A program made the translations under genes and the position numbers. DNA of 64,000 bases, from contig JAEZUM010000024.1 of assembly GCA_023421075.1 (NCBI GenBank), forward strand, positions 69,189 to 133,188. The letters run 5' to 3'. Source of the stretch: Bacillota bacterium. GTDB taxonomy: Bacteria; Bacillota; Clostridia; Lachnospirales; Lachnospiraceae. A model generated the notes under the pieces. That model had not been told where the DNA came from. It searched no databases and saw only the letters and a list, made by a program, of their open reading frames with translations. Positions within the stretch are counted from its first letter, which is position 1; each line of letters opens with the position of its first letter. Positions 43,455 through 51,016 of this stretch are shown piece after piece.

Positions 43455-43760
43455 ATGGATGAATTAAGCAACATACAAAAGCAAATATTTGATAACAAGC
43501 GGAGACAAGGATTTAATACTACTAATGTAGAATTGGAATTTTGCTATATAAACGGTGAGCTGGCGGAGGCCTTTGAAGCATATCGTAGGAAATTACCGAC
43601 GGTTGGAGAAGAATTAGCGGATGTTGCAATATATCTTTACGGTCTCGCAGAGATCTTAGGATATAATCTGAATGAAGAAATTCTGAAGAAAGTAACTAAA
43701 AACAGTAAACGAATCTATAAAGAGATAAATGGTGTAAATACACGTGTCAGTGAAGAGTAG
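43455..43760 (+). CDS. MazG-like nucleotide pyrophosphohydrolase
   Basis: A 101-residue all-alpha NTP pyrophosphohydrolase with the MazG metal-binding layout INGELAEAFEAYRR followed by GEELADVAIYLYGLAEILG (ExxE and ExxD helices). It hydrolyses non-canonical or excess NTPs to NMP and pyrophosphate. ATG 43455, with GGGAG 8 bases ahead, is chosen over ATG 43440. It lies 11 bases ahead of a NUDIX gene, so the pair may form a small nucleotide-sanitising unit. Confidence 0.8.
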   Translation: MDELSNIQKQIFDNKRRQGFNTTNVELEFCYINGELAEAFEAYRRKLPTVGEELADVAIYLYGLAEILGYNLNEEILKKVTKNSKRIYKEINGVNTRVSEE

Positions 43761-43771
43761 CGAGGTTGTTT

Positions 43772-44323
43772 ATGGAGTTTTTTGATGTTCTAGATGAGCA
43801 GGGTAATAAAACCGGTGAGATTATTGAACGAAGTGAAGCACATAAAAAAGGAATTTGCCATCGGGTCATACAAGTATGGGTTATTAATTCAAATAATGAA
43901 TTGCTGCTCCAAAAGAGGAGCGCAAATAAAGATTCATGTCCGAATATGTGGTATGTTTCTCTGGGAGGACATATTGAAGCGAACGAAGACAACCGTCAGA
44001 CCATCATAAGAGAATTTTCTGAGGAGCTGGGGCTGGATGTCTCGAACCAAATGGATGAAATCAAATATTTATATACATTTCACGAAATAGCAGTTCTAAA
44101 CGACGGACAGTTTATCGATAATGAATTTTACGATGTATATTTTATAAAAATGGATTTAGATCCGGAAACATTGGTCCTCCAAGAGGATGAAGTTTCCGAA
44201 GTAAAATTTATTGGATATCATGAATTTAAACAAGCAGTAATCAATAAAGACAAAAGCTATTGGATTCATGAAGAAGGGTTTAGAAAGTTATTTGAATGCC
44301 TTGATCAATACATAGATAATTAA
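43772..44323 (+). CDS. NUDIX hydrolase
   Basis: A 183-residue NUDIX protein. The complete Nudix box GX5EX7REUXEEXGU starts at Gly66 (GGHIEANE...REFSEELGL), and the N-terminus (FFDVLDEQGNKTGEIIERSEAH) with KRSANKDSCPNMWYVS resembles the isopentenyl-diphosphate isomerase-like YfcD group. Substrate unknown. ATG 43772 is preceded by CGAGGTTG. Its stop codon overlaps an ATG at 44323. Confidence 0.88.
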   Translation: MEFFDVLDEQGNKTGEIIERSEAHKKGICHRVIQVWVINSNNELLLQKRSANKDSCPNMWYVSLGGHIEANEDNRQTIIREFSEELGLDVSNQMDEIKYLYTFHEIAVLNDGQFIDNEFYDVYFIKMDLDPETLVLQEDEVSEVKFIGYHEFKQAVINKDKSYWIHEEGFRKLFECLDQYIDN

Positions 44324-44332
44324 TGAAAGACT

Positions 44333-44893
44333 TTGATAAGTACATTCATCAGAAAGAGAGTGAGTATAGGTGCAATGAATGGATTTCTTACAGTAATACC
44401 ACTTTTATTAATCCGGTTTGGTCTTTTAGGTGCTTTGGACAAGAGGTCAATGACACGCGCGGCTTACTTTGCTCCGGTGATCGGAACGGAGAAGATAGCT
44501 TACTTATTTTATCAGCTTTCGAATATAATGATTTTCATATATCTGTTCTTTCTCCGCATTAAGATTGACACACAGTGGTTTTCTATGGGATTGATCGTAT
44601 ATGGTTTAGGCATACTTTTATGTATTATATCCATAATGAATTTCGCAAAGCCTTCGGAGAATGGTTTTAATCGGAAAGGGCTGTATCGTTTCTCCCGTAA
44701 TCCGATGTATGTAGCCTATTTTGTTTACTTTTTGGGCTGTGTTGTACTTACACAGTCGTTGATATTACTGGTTATTGTTATCGTTTTTCAGATTTCATCC
44801 CATTGGATTATTCGATCTGAGGAAAGATGGTGTATTGAGAAATTTGGAGAAGAGTATTTAGATTATATGAAGCATGTACGACGCTATATTTAA
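44333..44893 (+). CDS. Isoprenylcysteine carboxyl methyltransferase-like membrane protein
   Basis: A membrane methyltransferase-like protein (ICMT/PEMT group) with about five helices and the C-terminal signature GLYRFSRNPMYVAYFVYFLG ... EERWCIEKFGEEYLDYMKHVRRYI. The start is unclear: TTG 44333, GTG 44360 and ATG 44375 all lack a good ribosome binding site. An ATG at 44323 overlapping the upstream stop (TAATG) is in another frame and encodes a plausible leader (MKDFDKYIHQKES), so a frameshift near 44355-44365 is possible. Role unknown. Confidence 0.62.
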   Translation: MISTFIRKRVSIGAMNGFLTVIPLLLIRFGLLGALDKRSMTRAAYFAPVIGTEKIAYLFYQLSNIMIFIYLFFLRIKIDTQWFSMGLIVYGLGILLCIISIMNFAKPSENGFNRKGLYRFSRNPMYVAYFVYFLGCVVLTQSLILLVIVIVFQISSHWIIRSEERWCIEKFGEEYLDYMKHVRRYI

Positions 44894-44941
44894 AAGAGGC
44901 ATAAGCTCATAGTAACACGATATCTACTGCTTGTCAGATAT

Positions 44942-45961
44942 ATGACTATGACATGTAATCAAGATATTATTTTACCTACCTTACTTATTGATAAACTAAT
45001 TATTTCATACCACACAGAAAAGGGGAGAATTCTTTTGGCTGAAAATATATCTTATAATAACTTGGAGAAATGGTTTGGAGCGAAGAACCAATATCCTCAC
45101 AATAAGGATCTGAGTGATTTCTATGCCCAGATGAATCACGATAATGTGAACAATCATTCCAGAGTAATCTGGGAATGGCTACGCAATGCACCATGTTTGG
45201 ATGAATTTCCATTCGAAAAATTTAAGCTGTGGAAAGAAAAGGGACAAGTTGTTTGTGCGGTTCGTCCCATGAGTCCATGGCCTGGAGAGGCAGTGATCGA
45301 TAATCGATGTACTACCGAAGAAACTCTTTATGAAATTATCCGGTTTGTTGAAGATAATTTGTCGGCGAGTGAGGAAAATCAAAAGCATATTTTTCTGGTG
45401 ATGCTCGATCGGGAAGACTCTCTAGACCAGATTTTACATAAGGAAGGCTATGAACAGCTGAAGATTGATACCGGTACTCTTCAATTTGATCTTCAAAAAG
45501 AAATTAGCCAACCAATCCTTGAGAACGGGTTTAGCATTCACCCTCTTTCGGAAGTGTTTGATTTTGATCAATTAAGCAAAATCTGTTGGTTAGGCTTTCA
45601 TTATGAAGGGGGTATTCCGAAAATCGAAGACGAAGTAAAATTATCGATCAAGCATGCCTGGCTTAATTATGATAGAGATATTTGTAGTGTTATATTGGAT
45701 AAGAACGGAGAGTATGCTTCCTTTTGTGGCTTCTGGTATGACAAAGTGACGCAGACTGCTTATCTGGAACCAATGGTCACGCTTGACCAATATCAAAACA
45801 GAGGATTAGGAAAAGCGGTAGTATTCCATTCATTAAAAATCTTACAACACTTGGGGTGTAAGAGAGCCTTTGTGGACCCGGATGAGGAAGCCTATCAATA
45901 CTATGTTAAGATTGGATTTAAGCCGTTTGAATATGCACGGTTCTATCAGAAGACATTTTAA
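44942..45961 (+). CDS. GNAT-family N-acetyltransferase with long N-terminal half
   Basis: A 339-residue protein. The C-terminal GNAT domain is clear (about 190-339): AYLEPMVTLDQYQNRGLGKAVVFHSLKILQHL with the QNRGLG acetyl-CoA loop, then FVDPDEEAYQYYVKIGFK. Residues 1-185 are a degenerate GNAT-like half (WLRNAPCLDEFPFEKFKLW), giving a tandem-GNAT layout seen in other clostridial proteins. No convincing ribosome binding site at ATG 44942. Acceptor unknown. Confidence 0.72.
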   Translation: MTMTCNQDIILPTLLIDKLIISYHTEKGRILLAENISYNNLEKWFGAKNQYPHNKDLSDFYAQMNHDNVNNHSRVIWEWLRNAPCLDEFPFEKFKLWKEKGQVVCAVRPMSPWPGEAVIDNRCTTEETLYEIIRFVEDNLSASEENQKHIFLVMLDREDSLDQILHKEGYEQLKIDTGTLQFDLQKEISQPILENGFSIHPLSEVFDFDQLSKICWLGFHYEGGIPKIEDEVKLSIKHAWLNYDRDICSVILDKNGEYASFCGFWYDKVTQTAYLEPMVTLDQYQNRGLGKAVVFHSLKILQHLGCKRAFVDPDEEAYQYYVKIGFKPFEYARFYQKTF

Positions 45962-46088
45962 ATAGATTGTCAAAGGAATAGTTTATAATGATATGGGATC
46001 GATATTGTTAAATTGGTTCTGCAAAAGGATCCGAAATCGAATGAGTGAAATGAAGTATGATTGATAAGAAAAGAAGGAGATGTTAATT

Positions 46089-46439
46089 ATGGAGAACAAT
46101 CGTGTTTTTAAAATGGCTTTTTCAAGTATATACCCGCTTTATATTCAAAAGGCAGAGAAAAAGGGAAGATCAAAAGTAGAAGTAGATGAAATTATATTCT
46201 GGCTGACCGGCTATGATGAGTCTGCATTACAAACACAAATAGTAAACGAAGTAGATATGGAAACCTTTTTCCGGCAGGCACCTTGCATTAATCCGAATGC
46301 CTCACTGATCAAAGGAGTCATCTGTGGATACCGGGTAGAGGACATTGAAGATGAAACCATGCGCCAAATTCGATATTTAGATAAATTAATCGATGAGTTA
46401 GCCAAAGGAAAAGCAATGCAGAAAATTCTAAGATCCTAG
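46089..46439 (+). CDS. DUF2200 domain protein
   Basis: A 116-residue protein matching DUF2200: VFKMAFSSIYPLYIQKAEKKGRSKVEVDEIIFWLTGYDE and the terminal IRYLDKLIDELAKGK. Soluble, function unknown. The AAGGAG at 46074-46079 abuts ATG 46080 and is about 10 bases ahead of ATG 46089, so 46089 is the likely start. Confidence 0.85.
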   Translation: MENNRVFKMAFSSIYPLYIQKAEKKGRSKVEVDEIIFWLTGYDESALQTQIVNEVDMETFFRQAPCINPNASLIKGVICGYRVEDIEDETMRQIRYLDKLIDELAKGKAMQKILRS

Positions 46440-46464
46440 TAAATTACAGTGTTTGGAGGAAGGT

Positions 46465-46866
46465 ATGAACCGATATCACAAACTGATTGTTGTAATAACG
46501 ATAATCGTTTTGGTTGGATTATTGTATTACAGTATGAACAATGCAAGTAAGTTGCATGATCAGGTTGATATAAGTGAGGTAGAATCAATTAGTATATTGG
46601 GGAAGAACAATAGAATGGCTAGACCTGATGAAATACATGAGATTATTTCCTGGTTCAACGGATTAACCAACGTTCGTCACAACAAAGAGTTTGCCGGAAC
46701 TACCTCTGAATCAAGGATTTTTATTAATTTGAAGGATGGAAACAGCATTCATATTATTAATTCAGGAACAGATTTCGAGGTACAGAGAAAGGATCAATCG
46801 GGAAAGATAATATCATATTGGGGGAAACAATCGAATATACGAGATTTGTTAGACGAAAATGAGTAA
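46465..46866 (+). CDS. Membrane-anchored extracytoplasmic protein, copy 1
   Basis: A 133-residue protein: N-terminal membrane anchor (about 6-24, KLIVVITIIVLVGLLYYS) then an exported domain (VDISEVESISILGKNN ... IHEIISWFNGLTNV). TTGGAGGAAGG precedes the ATG. The protein at 46899 has the same layout, so the two look like diverged tandem copies. Function unknown. Confidence 0.65.
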   Translation: MNRYHKLIVVITIIVLVGLLYYSMNNASKLHDQVDISEVESISILGKNNRMARPDEIHEIISWFNGLTNVRHNKEFAGTTSESRIFINLKDGNSIHIINSGTDFEVQRKDQSGKIISYWGKQSNIRDLLDENE

Positions 46867-46898
46867 TGAATATGCATAGCGAAATGGGGGAATAGACA

Positions 46899-47291
46899 AT
46901 GCTTAAAAGAAAAGTAGTGTTTTCGTTTGCAGCGGTATTGATTTTAGTATTAATTGTAGTTGCTTGGATCAACAGGAATTCAAATATGTTAAGAGATATT
47001 GATTCGTCCGAAGTGGATATAATCAACTTTCAAGATTCCACAGTGAGTATTACGATCTCTGATCAGGACGATATAAAATTAGTATTTGAAGCACTGCAAT
47101 CAATGAAATTTAAGAGTATGCTAAGTTACCATAATTTTGGATCGGCACTCGTATTTGATATCAAAATGAAAAATGGACAAAAGTATACAATGTCTGTTCT
47201 TTCAAATGATATCATTATTAATGGAAAGGATTATAAACCAGCGAAGGATTACAAGGAACAGTTAAAAAGCATAATTGATAACTTGTCTTAA
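46899..47291 (+). CDS. Membrane-anchored extracytoplasmic protein, copy 2
   Basis: A 130-residue protein: anchor about 6-25 (VVFSFAAVLILVLIVVAWI), then DSSEVDIINFQDSTVSITISDQDDIKLVFEALQSMKF, matching the order of elements in the protein at 46465 (SEV segment, then D-I helix). Encoded 32 bases downstream of it. GGGGGAATAG precedes the ATG. No family recognised. Confidence 0.65.
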   Translation: MLKRKVVFSFAAVLILVLIVVAWINRNSNMLRDIDSSEVDIINFQDSTVSITISDQDDIKLVFEALQSMKFKSMLSYHNFGSALVFDIKMKNGQKYTMSVLSNDIIINGKDYKPAKDYKEQLKSIIDNLS

Positions 47292-47384
47292 TACTGCATA
47301 TCGACATTACATTGCTAAATTGCTTATACTATAAGCGCAGGAACACTTATAACAAAACTAATTGTATGAATATGAGGGAATAGG

Positions 47385-48007
47385 GTGGAAGTACATAACA
47401 TTGAATTAACTCAATTTTTACCCAAAGGGCAGGTTACCTGCGAGTATAAGGATAAGCTGCTTCAACTAAATACGAACCATTCTATCCCTACCGAGCGTTT
47501 TGATGCAGAGCCTCTTTCGATTAACAGCTATATTTATCTGCCGGACCGATACCGAATACCGTTACGAATCGACATGCGAGTGAAGATAGATGCACCCGGA
47601 TTATATTTGTTATTCGGAAACGGACATGTTAATTTCAGCACCTTATGGTCGGATAACCGACGGATGCCATATATTTAAGCAATGATCTGTTTGATCATTC
47701 TCTACAATGGATCATAATCACGAATGGCAAACCGGAGACCTGGCACCGAAAGGCTGACCGAATGGAGGATACCCTAAAGCGCATTGCCATAACTTCGCCG
47801 GAATTCGCCGGACGCATGTTCTATAGTATGGCGGATTGTGTAGGATGCTATCCGAATTGTCTGGCTAGGACGAAGTACCGGTTTGAAGATAAGCAGAAAA
47901 CAGTATGTCATGGTAAATTGAAATTCAAAATGAGTAAATCAGGATTTGAAGATGTCCGTATCTTTGTAGAGGAAATAAATCGGCTTATTCAGGAACAGGA
48001 AGATTAG
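47385..48007 (+). pseudogene. Frameshifted hypothetical gene
   Basis: GTG 47385 (GAGGGA ahead) encodes 97 residues ending in a stop at 47678 (WSDNRRMPYI). One frame back, from about 47670, the coding sense resumes as DAIYLSNDLFDHSLQWIIIT and runs through MEDTLKRIAITSPEFAG to a stop at 48007, with conserved-looking cysteines (CVGCYPNCLARTKY). A single-base shift between about 47655 and 47672 would restore a protein of about 207 residues. The family is not recognised. Confidence 0.65.
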
Positions 48008-48124
48008 GAACGATAAATCGAGTGTATGAGTCTATATTAGTTTATAAAATATTGTGGTGCCGCCCTTATTGTATATTAAGATTTCAATCATGCAATCGCA
48101 GGTTGCGGCAGAATGGAGATTAGA

Positions 48125-49003
48125 ATGAAGAATTTGAAGGTGGCGTTACTACAGCTTCTACCGCAGGAAACACTAGAAGGGAACCTGCAAAAAGGATTGG
48201 AATATTGCAGAAAAGCAAAGGATATGGGTGCGGACATTGCCTTATTTCCGGAGATGTGGAGCGTTGGATACAGCATCCCTGAGAATATTGAACTATTGAG
48301 GGGGAATGCAATACCAGCTGATAGTGCCTTTGTAACTGCATTTGGAGTGCTGGCTAAGGAATTAAACATGGCGATCGGTATTACCTTTCTGGAGCAATTT
48401 GAACCACTACCTAGAAATACGATGTGTCTTTTTGACCGTTTTGGTGACAAGATACTCACCTATGCTAAGGTACATACCTGTGATTTTGGAGAGGAATGCA
48501 GATTAACTCCGGGAGATGATTTCTATGTCACTGAGTTGAATACGGAGCAAGGTGATGTAAAGGTCGGTGCAATGATCTGTTATGACAGAGAGTTCCCGGA
48601 AAGTGCAAGAATTCTGATGTTAAAAGGGGCCGAGATAATTCTGGTGCCGAACGCCTGCCCAATGGAGATTAATCGGTTAACTCAGCTTCGTGCCAGAGCG
48701 TATGAGAATATGGTGGGTATTGCAACGGTTAATTACCCGAAGGGTCAACCCGACTGTAACGGTCATTCCTCAGCCTATGACGGGATTGCTTACAATCTGG
48801 ATGGATCGGGTTCCAGAGATACACTCGTTATAGAGGCTGGAGAGCGAGAAGGTATTTATTTGGCTGATTTTCCGATGGATACGCTCAGAGATTACAGATG
48901 CCGGGAAGTCCATGGCAATTCCTATCGTCATCCGAAGAAGTATAGTTTGCTGGTTTCGGAAAATATCGAAGAACCCTTTATCAGAGGCGATTATAGGAAA
49001 TAG
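48125..49003 (+). CDS. Carbon-nitrogen hydrolase (nitrilase superfamily)
   Basis: A 292-residue CN-hydrolase with the Glu-Lys-Cys triad regions: DIALFPEMW (Glu), YAKVHTCDF (Lys) and VGAMICYDREFPESARILMLKGAE (Cys). These enzymes hydrolyse amide bonds of small molecules. The C-terminal YRHPKKYSLL region suits the class of N-carbamoyl or omega-amidase-like members, but the substrate is unknown. ATG 48125 is preferred over ATG 48113 because GGAG at 48115-48118 is 6 bases ahead. Confidence 0.83.
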   Translation: MKNLKVALLQLLPQETLEGNLQKGLEYCRKAKDMGADIALFPEMWSVGYSIPENIELLRGNAIPADSAFVTAFGVLAKELNMAIGITFLEQFEPLPRNTMCLFDRFGDKILTYAKVHTCDFGEECRLTPGDDFYVTELNTEQGDVKVGAMICYDREFPESARILMLKGAEIILVPNACPMEINRLTQLRARAYENMVGIATVNYPKGQPDCNGHSSAYDGIAYNLDGSGSRDTLVIEAGEREGIYLADFPMDTLRDYRCREVHGNSYRHPKKYSLLVSENIEEPFIRGDYRK

Positions 49004-49077
49004 TATTAAAGAATATACACAAATAATTATCCATAGCAAAATAGAGAACGTGAAATGAAATGGAGAATTGAGGAGCC

Positions 49078-49854
49078 ATGAAAGAGTTATTATTACCGGA
49101 CATTATTAAAAAGCACCTTGACGGGATGCAATGTACGCAGAATGAAGTTGGCTGTTCACAGGCAAGCGTATACCGATATTTCTCAGAAACAAAAGTTCTT
49201 TTTCTGAAGGTCGAGCCAAAATCCGGTGAGCTGGAGAAAGAATATAAGAACCTGTCATGGATGAGTGGCAGACTTCCTGTTCCGAGGATGATTGAGTGGG
49301 TATCAGAGGAGAATGCGGATTATCTATTGATCGAGGATATCGGTGGGAAGATGTTATGTGATGAATATTATTTGCAGAATCCGGTATTGGCAGTTTCTCT
49401 ATTGGCAGAGGGGATTAATTTATTGCGACTCACGGATTGTAAGGATTGCCCGATGAATAATAACCTGGATCAAAAACTAAAGGACGCTGCAGAGAATATT
49501 AAGTATAACCGAGTTGATATGTCTGATTGGGAACCTGACAGTGATCGTTTTTCCACCCCGGTTGACTTGCTTCATTACCTGGAGAACAATAGACCAAAGC
49601 ACGAGGAACTGGTATTTACCCACGGAGATTATTGCCTTCCAAATATTTTTGCGAAGGGGGATCGTCTGTCCGGATTTATTGATCTGGGACGAGCCGGAGT
49701 GGCTGATCTTTGGCAGGATGTTGCCCTTAGTATTCGGTCCCTAAGATATAATTATAATACGACGGAATATGATAAGCTGCTGCTAGAGAAGATCGGTATT
49801 CCACTTAATCAGGAAAAGCTAGATTATTATATACTACTCGATGAGCTGTTTTAA
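49078..49854 (+). CDS. APH(3')-family aminoglycoside phosphotransferase-like kinase
   Basis: A 258-residue kinase of the APH(3') family, about the family length of 264. Motifs: LFLKVEPKSGELEKEY (ATP Lys), VFTHGDYCLPNIF (catalytic loop, as in THGDACLPN of APH(3')-II), SGFIDLGRAGVADLWQDVAL (metal-binding loop), and the C-terminal YYILLDELF shared with APH(3')-IIIa. These motifs are intact, so O-phosphorylation of kanamycin/neomycin-type drugs is plausible but untested. GGAGAA and AGGAG precede the ATG. Sits in the accessory run next to a GNAT remnant. Confidence 0.82.
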   Translation: MKELLLPDIIKKHLDGMQCTQNEVGCSQASVYRYFSETKVLFLKVEPKSGELEKEYKNLSWMSGRLPVPRMIEWVSEENADYLLIEDIGGKMLCDEYYLQNPVLAVSLLAEGINLLRLTDCKDCPMNNNLDQKLKDAAENIKYNRVDMSDWEPDSDRFSTPVDLLHYLENNRPKHEELVFTHGDYCLPNIFAKGDRLSGFIDLGRAGVADLWQDVALSIRSLRYNYNTTEYDKLLLEKIGIPLNQEKLDYYILLDELF

Positions 49855-49975
49855 ATATGATCTGAGTAAGAATTGTAAGAGATTATGGTTAATCACTACG
49901 AATGATGACATTAATGCAATACGGTTTTATCAATCGAAAGGTTTTGACTTAATGAAAAAGAGGGATAGCCAATGA
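49854..49975 (+). pseudogene. C-terminal remnant of a GNAT acetyltransferase
   Basis: A frame from about 49856 to the stop at 49973-49975 encodes DLSKNCKRLWLITTNDDINAIRFYQSKGFDLMKKRDSQ: the final strand and helix of a GNAT, including the N-x-x-A-x-RFYQ-x-x-GF motif. There is no start or acetyl-CoA loop; the preceding bases are the end of the aph gene. The stop overlaps the next gene's ATG (ATGA), so this is a truncated relic. Confidence 0.72.
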
Positions 49976-50502
49976 ATATAACGATGCGACTTGGTACAGA
50001 AGCGGATATCGATGAGCTGGAACAGCTATATGACTGTCTCAATGATCATTTGTCTGCGACCGTTAATTACCCCGGATGGCGAAAGGGTCTGTATCCGGTT
50101 CGTCAAACAGCAGAAGAGGGAGTAGATGAGGGTGGCTTGTATGTAGCGGTATACAAGGACAAAATCATCGGTTCCATGATACTGCGTCATAAACCGGAAC
50201 CGGCTTATTTACCGGTGAAATGGACGATGGATTTAGAATACGAGGAAGTACTGGTTATCTATACCTTTGTCGTGCATCCGGATTATCTTGGACAAGGGGT
50301 AGGTCGTGAATTATTAGAATATGCTTCCATAGTGGGGAGACAGTCGAATATCAAAGCACTCCGATTGGATGTAAATACCGACAATCTACCGGCAATCCGC
50401 TTATATGAAAAATGCGGATTTCATTATATTGATACAGTGGACCTGGGGCTTGGCGAGTATAACCTGCCTTGGTTTAAGCTGTATGAAAAAATTTTATTAT
50501 AA
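49972..50502 (+). CDS. GNAT-family N-acetyltransferase
   Basis: A 176-residue acetyltransferase with the acetyl-CoA loop HPDYLGQGVGRELLEYA and the terminal VNTDNLPAIRLYEKCGF motif. It overlaps the end of a GNAT remnant by four bases, so it may have replaced or been duplicated next to that gene. AGAGGGATAGCC precedes the ATG. Acceptor unknown. Confidence 0.85.
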   Translation: MNITMRLGTEADIDELEQLYDCLNDHLSATVNYPGWRKGLYPVRQTAEEGVDEGGLYVAVYKDKIIGSMILRHKPEPAYLPVKWTMDLEYEEVLVIYTFVVHPDYLGQGVGRELLEYASIVGRQSNIKALRLDVNTDNLPAIRLYEKCGFHYIDTVDLGLGEYNLPWFKLYEKILL

Positions 50503-50520
50503 AGAAAGGAGTATAAACTT

Positions 50521-50772
50521 ATGCTTGAATTTAAATATGACACACAATTATTAATAGAAGGTTCAAACCTTGATGAGGATGTAATTACGGAGTATTTTAC
50601 AAATCATCTGAAAGGTGATTGCTTGCTGGCGGTAGGTGATGAAGAACTAATTAAAATTCATTTTCATACCAATGAGCCGTGGAAGGTGCTGGAATACTGC
50701 TCCTCCCTTGGAGAAATCTATGATATTGTAGTGGAGGATATGGACAGACAGGCAAGGGGATTGCATGGGTGA
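50521..50772 (+). CDS. Stand-alone FakA/DAK C-terminal-like small protein
   Basis: An 83-residue protein whose core IKIHFHTNEPWKVLEYCSSLGEIYDIVVEDMDRQ matches the C-terminal end of FakA (YloV), the fatty-acid kinase, where the consensus is VHVHTNxPGKVLEYxxxxGE. The N-terminal kinase and central domains are absent. AAAGGAG lies 9 bases ahead of the ATG, so it appears to be a real short gene. Similar short proteins occur in clostridia; the role is unknown. Confidence 0.72.
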   Translation: MLEFKYDTQLLIEGSNLDEDVITEYFTNHLKGDCLLAVGDEELIKIHFHTNEPWKVLEYCSSLGEIYDIVVEDMDRQARGLHG

Positions 50773-50866
50773 TTCCATTAAATAGACAGATATGATTACC
50801 ATGTCATTCCTCTACATAGTAGGAATAGGTCAGATACAATACATTGTTTCTGAATAAATAGCAGAA

Positions 50867-50903
50867 AAGAAGGTGATTGATGCAGCTGCATCATCACCTT
50901 CTT
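50867..50903. terminator. Long near-palindrome, probable terminator
   Basis: A 37-base near-perfect palindrome (arms AAGAAGGTGAT... around TGCAGCTGCA) with one unpaired T in the left arm. It closes the accessory run ahead of the helD-like gene. The T-tract is poor, so termination is uncertain. Confidence 0.55.
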
Positions 50904-51016
50904 CCCATCTTTATATTATCATAAATCCACCGGAACAACAAGACTGTTTTTCTGAACAGAGGTGTGCTAGACTTTTGGGGTAACTTCGAGTAATGGTTTA
51001 GAGAGGGGATTTTCGG

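Noticed and set aside
28533..50772. Calling the island a true integron
   Set aside because: No integron integrase gene and no consistent attC with R/R' core sites were seen; only cassette-like content, so it is reported as a finding and not as a feature.
28533..50772. Prophage or conjugative element
   Set aside because: No integrase, capsid, terminase, relaxase or replication gene found.
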